64,000 nt of DNA, from the NCBI GenBank assembly GCA_948567375.1, contig OX419755.1, positions 56,376,291 through 56,440,290 of the forward strand, given 5' to 3'. The stretch comes from Lunularia cruciata. Its lineage: Eukaryota > Streptophyta > Marchantiopsida > Lunulariales > Lunulariaceae. Positions 58,399-64,000 of the stretch are shown here, piece after piece (the first letter of the stretch is position 1; each line of letters starts with the position of its first letter). A program made the position numbers and the translations under genes. The notes beneath the pieces were generated by a model. The model saw only the letters and a list, made by a program, of their open reading frames with translations, made no database searches and was not told where the DNA came from.

Positions 58399-61300
58399 CT
58401 ACCTACTAGCATAAGCTATTGGATGATCATGCCCATCTTGGTCTAATTGACTAAGAGTGCATCCTATAGCTACATTAGAAGCATCAGTGTAGAGGATGAA
58501 AGGCTTACTCCAATCAGGTTTAGCAAGAATTGGAGCTACAACAAGGGATTGCTTGAGCTCCTCAAAAGCTTTGAGAGCCTCCTTGTCTTCCAAAATCACC
58601 ATGTAATCTACACCCTTCTTCATGTAGATGGTCAATGCATAAGCCTTGTTGGAAAATGAGAAGATGAACCTCCTATAGTACCCAACCATTCCCAAGAATT
58701 GGCGTAACTTTGTCAAGCTTGAAGGGAATGGAAGGTCTGAGATTTTCCTCACCTTCTCAGGATCAACTGCTATTCCATCCTTGGAGATGATGTGCCCCAA
58801 AAGTAGACCTTCTTCACATCCAAAAATGCACTTCTCTGGGTTGAGTGATGCATTTGCCTCATCCAAGCGTTGCAAGACTTTGATTAGGTGCTCAAAGTGC
58901 TCCTCCTTGCTCCCATAGACACAAAAGTCATCAATGAAATCTCTCACAAATTTCCCAATGAAAGGTTCAAATACCTTGTTCATGAACCGTTGGAATGTGG
59001 CTGGAGCATTGCAAAGCCCAAAAGGCATGACCTTGAAAGCGTAAGTTCCCCAAGGTGTGGTGAATGTGGTGAGTTGTTGATGCTCTGGTGCAATCTTGAT
59101 TTGGTTATATCCACTATAACCATCTCCAAAACTGTACCTCTCATGACCTGCAACCTCCTCCAAGATCTCATCAATGAATGGCAATGGGTAGTAGTACTTC
59201 TTGGTAACAGCATTAAGCTTCTTGTAATCCACACATACCCGAAGCTTGCCATTCTTTTTCTTCACAATGACAATTGGAGACACCCATTCTGAATTCTCCA
59301 CCTCAAAGATAAATCCAGCCTCCTTGAGCTTATCAATCTCCTCCTTCACAACCAAAGATATTGGTGGGCTAATGCGACGTTGCTTTTGGCGGATTGGTCT
59401 TGCATGTGACTCCACCTCTATCTTGTGCTCCTCCAAGGTGACTTCCTTCAAATCCTTGTAACTAAAAGCAAACACATGGATGAACTTGCGGAAAATCTCC
59501 TCAAATCTCACCTTCTCCTCCTTGGTAACATTTGGGCCATACTTGAGGGTAGATAACCTTCTCTCTACCTCCTCAAGTGTCAATGGTGATTTATCTGGGT
59601 CCTTCAAAACCTCTGGCTTAGGTGCAAAATCCATAGCACACAAGGGATACACATCTGAATCAGATTCAGATTCATCCTCCTCCGTGGAAGTCTCCTCTTC
59701 CATGCTTGTGTCCACACCTGAAGCTCCTTCTTCAGAATCTGATTCCCAATAATTAGAAGATGAGGTATCTGAATGTGAAGTGTTGGTAGTGTTAGTCACA
59801 GGAACAGTGACTCTATGGTTTGATGGCCCAATCCTCAAGTACCCTTTGTGCCATCGATCAGTTGTGCGTGCTGCTCTCAACCATGGCCTCCCAAGAAGTA
59901 AGTCATAGCTTGAATCCTTCAAGACTTGGAAAGTCATGAGATTTTGAACTCCCATAACTGAAACTACCACCTTATCCATCACCCCTACTGGTCGAATTTG
60001 TTGCTTGTTTGCCATGCTCACCACAAATGTTGAAGGTCTTGAGGGTATCATACCCAACTTCTTCATCAACCTTTCTGACATGGCATTCACTGCTGATCCT
60101 CCATCAACCAATGCATCCTTGATGTTGTGACCATTCACTCTCACATCAATCTTGGAGGCATATTCACAAGCCTCCCATGGTGCTGGCTTGGCATCCACCA
60201 CCCCCATTGATACTGGAACTTTTGCCTTCTTCTTCTTTTTGCTCCTTGTAGAACTCAAACCACCTCTAAGCTCCTTTCTCAAGGTAGGGTTCAAAGCAAT
60301 TAATTGGCCCACTGTGATGTTAGCCTTGTGACTACCAACATCCTCCAACACATTGTAGTTCCATTGTTGCTTTGAGATCAAGAAGTCCTCCATCCCCAAC
60401 TTCTTCCTTGGAGTCTTTGTTGTTGATGGTGTTGAGGTGTGAGTGCTCCTAGTAGACATAGGAGTATCCTTGCTTGAAGTAAATCCTTGAGAAGAGTGAA
60501 CATCCTCTGCAAAACGAGCTCTCTTCTTCTCTTGTGCCAAAAGCTCCAAATTAAGACCCTTGGAGTTTGAGCACTCTCCCTTCTCATACTTGCTCTCAAC
60601 CACATCTATGGATGCTATCCCCTTACCTTTGTTGGGATTAGGAGCCACTTGGGTTTCACTACCTCCCTCTTTCCCTCTATTGGCTCCCTCATAACCCCTT
60701 CCTCCATGGTAAGTGGAATTTGGGCAATTCCTTTGGATATGGCCTCTTCCTCCACAACCAAAACAATTTCTATCATTGAAATTGTTGGCTGGTTGGCCTC
60801 CTCTATATGGATAGTTTCCATAACTCCTAGGTCCTCTCCCTACATTCTGATCCACCTCTCTCTTCTCCCATAGTTGCACCACATTGATCTTGAGATCCGC
60901 AAGTTGTTCTGTGATGGTTTGGAGTGGATCTTTTGGTGGAGGTGCAAGAACTGGAGCAACTACTACTTGTGGTGCAACCCTTGTCACCAAAGTATCAGAA
61001 GTTCCACCATACTTGTAGCCTTGAGGAGGATGCACAACCTCCTTCACCACCAAATCACTCTCATCCCCTTCCAAACTCTCCTCCATACGAATTGCGATCT
61101 TGATAGCTTCAACCTTGGAAGAAGGTTTCTCATATCTCACCTTGCTTCTAATTTGTGGTCTCAATCCTCCCACAAAATTCTTGGTGAGCATGGCCCCTAT
61201 GCCAATCATTGTAGTCTCCACATCATCCCCACCCTTCCTCAACACTATGCGAAATCTGGACTCCAACTTTTCCACTCTTTCCACATAGACCCTCACTTTC

Positions 61301-61607
61301 TCTCCATCTCCTTGCTTGAGAAATGTAACCTCACTCATCAATCTCTCATAACTCTCATCAGGAAGAAAGTTCTCAATGAGTGCTGAAGTCAAAGTCTCCC
61401 AAGACTCCTCTTCCCCCTCTCTCCTCTCTCTCTTTTGGTATTCTGACTCATACCATGTAAGTGCTGCATCCTCAAAGAAATCTGGTAATAATGAGGCCCA
61501 CTCATTCTTCCTCCTCTCATTGTTTCCTATGCAAGCTCTCTTGAAGTCTCTCACAAAGGCCTCCACATCTTCTCCATCCTTGCCAAAGAAACCGGAAGTT
61601 TCCCCAT
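58399..61607 (-). pseudogene. gag-pol: A2 gag-pol, first part: Gag, protease, RT, RNase H start
   Basis: The family start ATG is at 61607-61605, but a 1-nt deletion near 61591 (one A fewer than A1) shifts the frame at codon 7. From 61566 the correct frame is open for 1055 codons to a TAG. By residues of that open part: Gag 1-180, CCHC knuckle C268-C281, protease LVDGGSA 486-492, acidic linker 600-640, RT about 735-930 with D815 and FIDD 877-880, and RNase H from 1024 (YTDAS). All catalytic motifs are kept. Without an ATG near 61566 this copy probably makes no Gag. Confidence 0.9.
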
Positions 61608-61842
61608 CTTAACCCCTCACTATCTTTCTTTTCTCTTAATTTTTTTTTTCTCTTTTCTTTTCTCTCACTCTATTACTAATAGAGTATATACATGACTAAC
61701 ACCATCTGAGAATAATCCACTCTAGGGAACACAAAAGGTTCAGGTTGCTCCAAGATTTCTATAGCAACATCAAATCCTAGAGTGCATATTAATCTAACTC
61801 TCATGGATAGTTTATCCATAAGTTGAAAGATTATCTCCATCA
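61608..61842 (-). other. A2 spacer between zinc-knuckle ORF and gag
   Basis: Same 235-bp spacer as in A1, with a pyrimidine run on the plus strand. No feature seen. Confidence 0.6.
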
Positions 61843-62316
61843 CTAATCTTGAGAACTAGCTGATGAAGGTGGTAGTATTTCTGTAGCTGTACTAAGACTC
61901 TCTCCAAGATCCTTCACCAAAGTTTCCAAAAGTGCTTTTACTCCACTACACTCATGTCCTTTTGGAAGTCCTTCAACTCCACAAACCTCACACAACTCCT
62001 TGGTCTTAGATCTTCTCCCTCCCAATCTTGGTGAAGAAGGTCCAACATGCAAACCCAAGTCAAGTAAGCCTCTCCTTTCCCTCAATCTCTTGCTCTCAAA
62101 GGTTAATGGACATGAACTTGCCTTATGTCCCTTCTCTCCACATAGAAAGCACTTAGACTCACTCTTTCCTCCAAGTGGTGTAGGTTTTTGGATCCTCTCA
62201 ACACTCTCTTCAAATTCTATTGTAAACTCTCTTTTCCTCAAATCCACCCCTACAATCACCTCAAACCCTTGGGGAACCTTGCATAATCTCAATTTCCACT
62301 CTTGATTACCCTCCAT
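61843..62316 (-). CDS. A2 extra ORF upstream of gag: 157-aa zinc-knuckle protein
   Basis: Open from ATG 62316 (MEGNQEW...). It has the knuckle CFLCGEKGHKASSC at residues 56-69 and the second cluster CEVC...GHEC at 109-123. It differs from A1 at two residues (Asn for His at codon 4, Gly for Arg near the C-terminus). That it stays open in both copies while A1's gag-pol has four stops is suggestive, but divergence is too low to prove selection. Confidence 0.72.
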   Translation of the reverse strand: MEGNQEWKLRLCKVPQGFEVIVGVDLRKREFTIEFEESVERIQKPTPLGGKSESKCFLCGEKGHKASSCPLTFESKRLRERRGLLDLGLHVGPSSPRLGGRRSKTKELCEVCGVEGLPKGHECSGVKALLETLVKDLGESLSTATEILPPSSASSQD

Positions 62317-62964
62317 GTTCCCAAAGATGAATCTAAACACTCAAACATGCTTTTTGTTGATCTCAAACTTCTCATGCATGAGATCTCCACTCTGCAGAAT
62401 TGACCCTTCCTCACAATGTCACTCAAATCTCCCAACGAATATGTCACAGTCCTCTGAAATTTTCCACACTTGATCACAACTCTAGGGCGTCCCTCCCTGC
62501 AAAATTTTAGATCTTTTCATCGAGCCATTTGGCCTAGACACCTTTCTATTCAGCACCCATATTTCAGATTTGGTCTGAAAACCACCCCCCTCACTTCAAA
62601 AACTCATAACGCACTGCGCAAAAATGATCTCTCTCTAATTGTTGTGGCACCAGGTAGGATACAATGCACTGAATTTTCTTGGAAATTTTCAGGACAATTC
62701 ACTGAAAATTGAAGAAATGGCAGACTCTGTACAATTTTCCAGAGAGCATGCAATTGCGGGAGCACTTTACCCTATCAACTTTCAAAAATTCTAGCCCAGT
62801 GCGCATAGAAGCTCTCTCAATAATTTCAAGTGTACTAACTGAAAGATAACCCAAGCTATCATGTGTAGAAATCTCAAGTCCAGATCTCAAACTTGAGATT
62901 TTGCCCAAAATCACCTTAATCCCCAAAATCTGCAATCCACCTCACACAATCTCTCCAATTCCTC
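62317..62964 (-). other. A2 leader segment
   Basis: Untranslated leader, homologous to A1 7254-7902. No ATG-started ORF that I would call. Confidence 0.6.
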
Positions 62965-63135
62965 TCATGTGTACAAGATGTACAAAATCACCTCAAAGAC
63001 ATCATAATGAACTACAGGGTATACAAATGGATCTTGGTTCTCTAACATAAGTTCAGCCCTCTCCTCTCCTAATGTTCTCTCCAAGTGAGCTCTCATAGCC
63101 TCCTTCTGCCTAATGTAGAATTGGACGCGGAACAT
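62965..63135 (-). CDS. A2 56-aa leader ORF
   Basis: Same small ORF as in A1 (MFRVQFYIRQKEAM..., end YILYT), open. Tyr replaces Ser at residue 7, as in A3. A role as upstream ORF or short protein is undecided. Confidence 0.45.
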   Translation of the reverse strand: MFRVQFYIRQKEAMRAHLERTLGEERAELMLENQDPFVYPVVHYDVFEVILYILYT

Positions 63136-63155
63136 TATCTTGCCTTCTAGAGAGG

Positions 63156-63172
63156 TCCCGGCAACGGAACCA
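63156..63172 (-). other. A2 primer binding site
   Basis: TGGTTCCGTTGCCGGGA on the minus strand, identical to A1. Confidence 0.75.
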
Positions 63173-63176
63173 AAAA

Positions 63177-63855
63177 TGTGAGCCGGCCTGTCTCTCACTC
63201 AGGATGAACCTTTGATGGCTATTATGGTAGCGCACCATGGACTAAGAAGGCAAGGAACCCCAACTCCATCATACTCCTCCAAGGCTAACACTCCAAGACT
63301 CAAGACATTGCTCACTAGAGAACTCAATGAGAGAGAGATAGTTGCAAATGAAAGGATGATGAGTACCTCCTCACCCCTTGTTTATATACTTGTGAAATAG
63401 TTACGTACCAAAGTTACTATTTACCGTAGTAACTCAAGTTACTAGACTAAAAGTCAAGTAAAGTCAAAAAGTAGAAAGGAATATCCATTCACATGGGCAT
63501 ATTCCCCTTATCTTGACCCAACCACTAAAGCAAGGATTCCTTCACATGGGCTATCCTTGGACTAAAGAAAAATCCAAAACAAAAAGGCTTGCGGGCCCAA
63601 GAGTTCTCAACTCTTTCTCCAAAGCCAAACACCTAGGAATAATACCAAGTCAACACACTAAAATCCAAAATAGTGGTGCTCATCTTTTCTACTTCCTCTA
63701 AAGTAAGGTCCCATCTATCTTAGCTATGACTAACTTTAGCTAACCATGACTAATATAGAACCATCCTTTATCTCTATATAAATAATATCTCTTAAGTACT
63801 TGTAATACCAAGCTAAATATCACAATACCACACACATGCACAAATGGGTGTTACA
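63177..63855 (-). repeat. A2 5' LTR
   Basis: 679-bp partner of 56055-56733, with the same TATATAAA box on the minus strand and the AGTAACT/AGTTACT palindrome. Transcription of A2 would start in this LTR. Confidence 0.95.
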
Positions 63856-63859
63856 GTTC

Positions 63860-64000
63860 CATCCACCTTGGATGTTCCATTGTGGAGTTTAGAGGAGGCG
63901 TTAAAGCAGCATGCAGATCAGTTGGTACAGTAGGCTTGGAGTGGAGCCTTTGTACCATCAGGAGATGAGTGTGAGGATGAGCCTCCAAAGTTGATTACTT
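63860..64000 (+). pseudogene. C protease-RT linker after A2
   Basis: It reads STLDVPLWSLEEALKQHADQLVQ, a stop, then GAFVPSGDECEDEPPKL. This is an acidic linker continuing C beyond A2; RT would lie outside the window. Confidence 0.5.

Larger units (their letters stand above)
56055..63855 (-). mobile_element. Element A2: young, nearly intact family A retrotransposon
   Basis: 7801 bp with LTRs of 679 bp and the 4-bp duplication GTTC (56051-56054 and 63856-63859). Its layout is identical to A1. The LTRs differ at about four positions (roughly 99.4% identical), so it inserted recently. It interrupts element C. Confidence 0.97.
39691..64000 (+). mobile_element. Element C: host element of B and A2, continues past the window
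   Basis: Visible parts are a putative 5' LTR, a PBS-like site, Gag in two pieces either side of B, a protease-like region, and after A2 a short linker. RT and the 3' LTR would lie beyond 64000. Gag type and order fit Ty3/gypsy, but without RT I cannot place its clade. Several stops show it is inactive. Confidence 0.7.

Noticed and set aside
61376..61566. Using 61566 as the A2 Gag start
   Set aside because: The codon is GTG, and A1 shows the true ATG further upstream, at the position matching 61607.

Overview
The window looks like a block of nested LTR retrotransposons from a large, repeat-rich land-plant genome. I see no host gene, rRNA, tRNA gene or CRISPR array. Nearly every base can be assigned to Ty3/gypsy-type elements. 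The evidence is TG...CA LTRs, tRNA primer binding sites (PBS), CCHC zinc-knuckle Gag, DSG-type protease, reverse transcriptase (RT), RNase H, DDE integrase, and in one family a chromodomain. The plant assignment rests on the tRNA-Asp-like and tRNA-Met-like PBS, the chromovirus and Tat/Athila-like Pol types, and the A+T-rich degenerate inserts. The species cannot be named from this.

I call the families A to H for this window. The oldest layer is a minus-strand tandem of two related chromoviruses, H (34844-39415) and E (34128 down to 1), which share one LTR at 34129-34843. E is cut into four pieces. A1 (1007-8802, minus) sits in its integrase region with a 4-bp duplication GTCC. F (10861-16509, plus, same family as E, 5-bp duplication CACTA) sits in its protease-RT linker. 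The 16-kb element D (about 17775-33872, plus, LTRs of several kb) sits just in front of its gag start. D itself carries a solo A-type LTR (A4, 19577-20263) in its 5' LTR, a deleted A copy (A3, about 26979-28033) in its integrase, and a C-like fragment after its integrase.

The right half is element C (about 39691 to beyond 64000, plus), which ends H's 5' LTR. C carries element B in its gag (42015-54089, plus, with a long extra ORF behind integrase and an inverted B-type 3' end inside its own gag). It also carries A2 in its protease-RT linker (56055-63855, minus, duplication GTTC).

A is the youngest family: the A2 LTRs differ at only about four of 679 positions. A1 and A2 together show a single gag-pol frame of 1608 codons, preceded by two extra small ORFs, one with a zinc knuckle. 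Neither copy is intact. A1 has four nonsense codons and an in-frame 24-bp deletion of the RT catalytic FIDD motif. A2 has a 1-nt deletion close to the start and one TAG.

The points I would follow up first are: (1) perfect heat-shock-element arrays upstream of the TATA box in the E/F/H chromovirus LTRs; (2) the conserved extra zinc-knuckle ORF upstream of gag in family A; (3) the roughly 795-codon charged, coiled-coil-rich ORF3 of element B; (4) consistent 4-bp target duplications of family A; (5) the shared, triplicated-start LTR of the H-E tandem.
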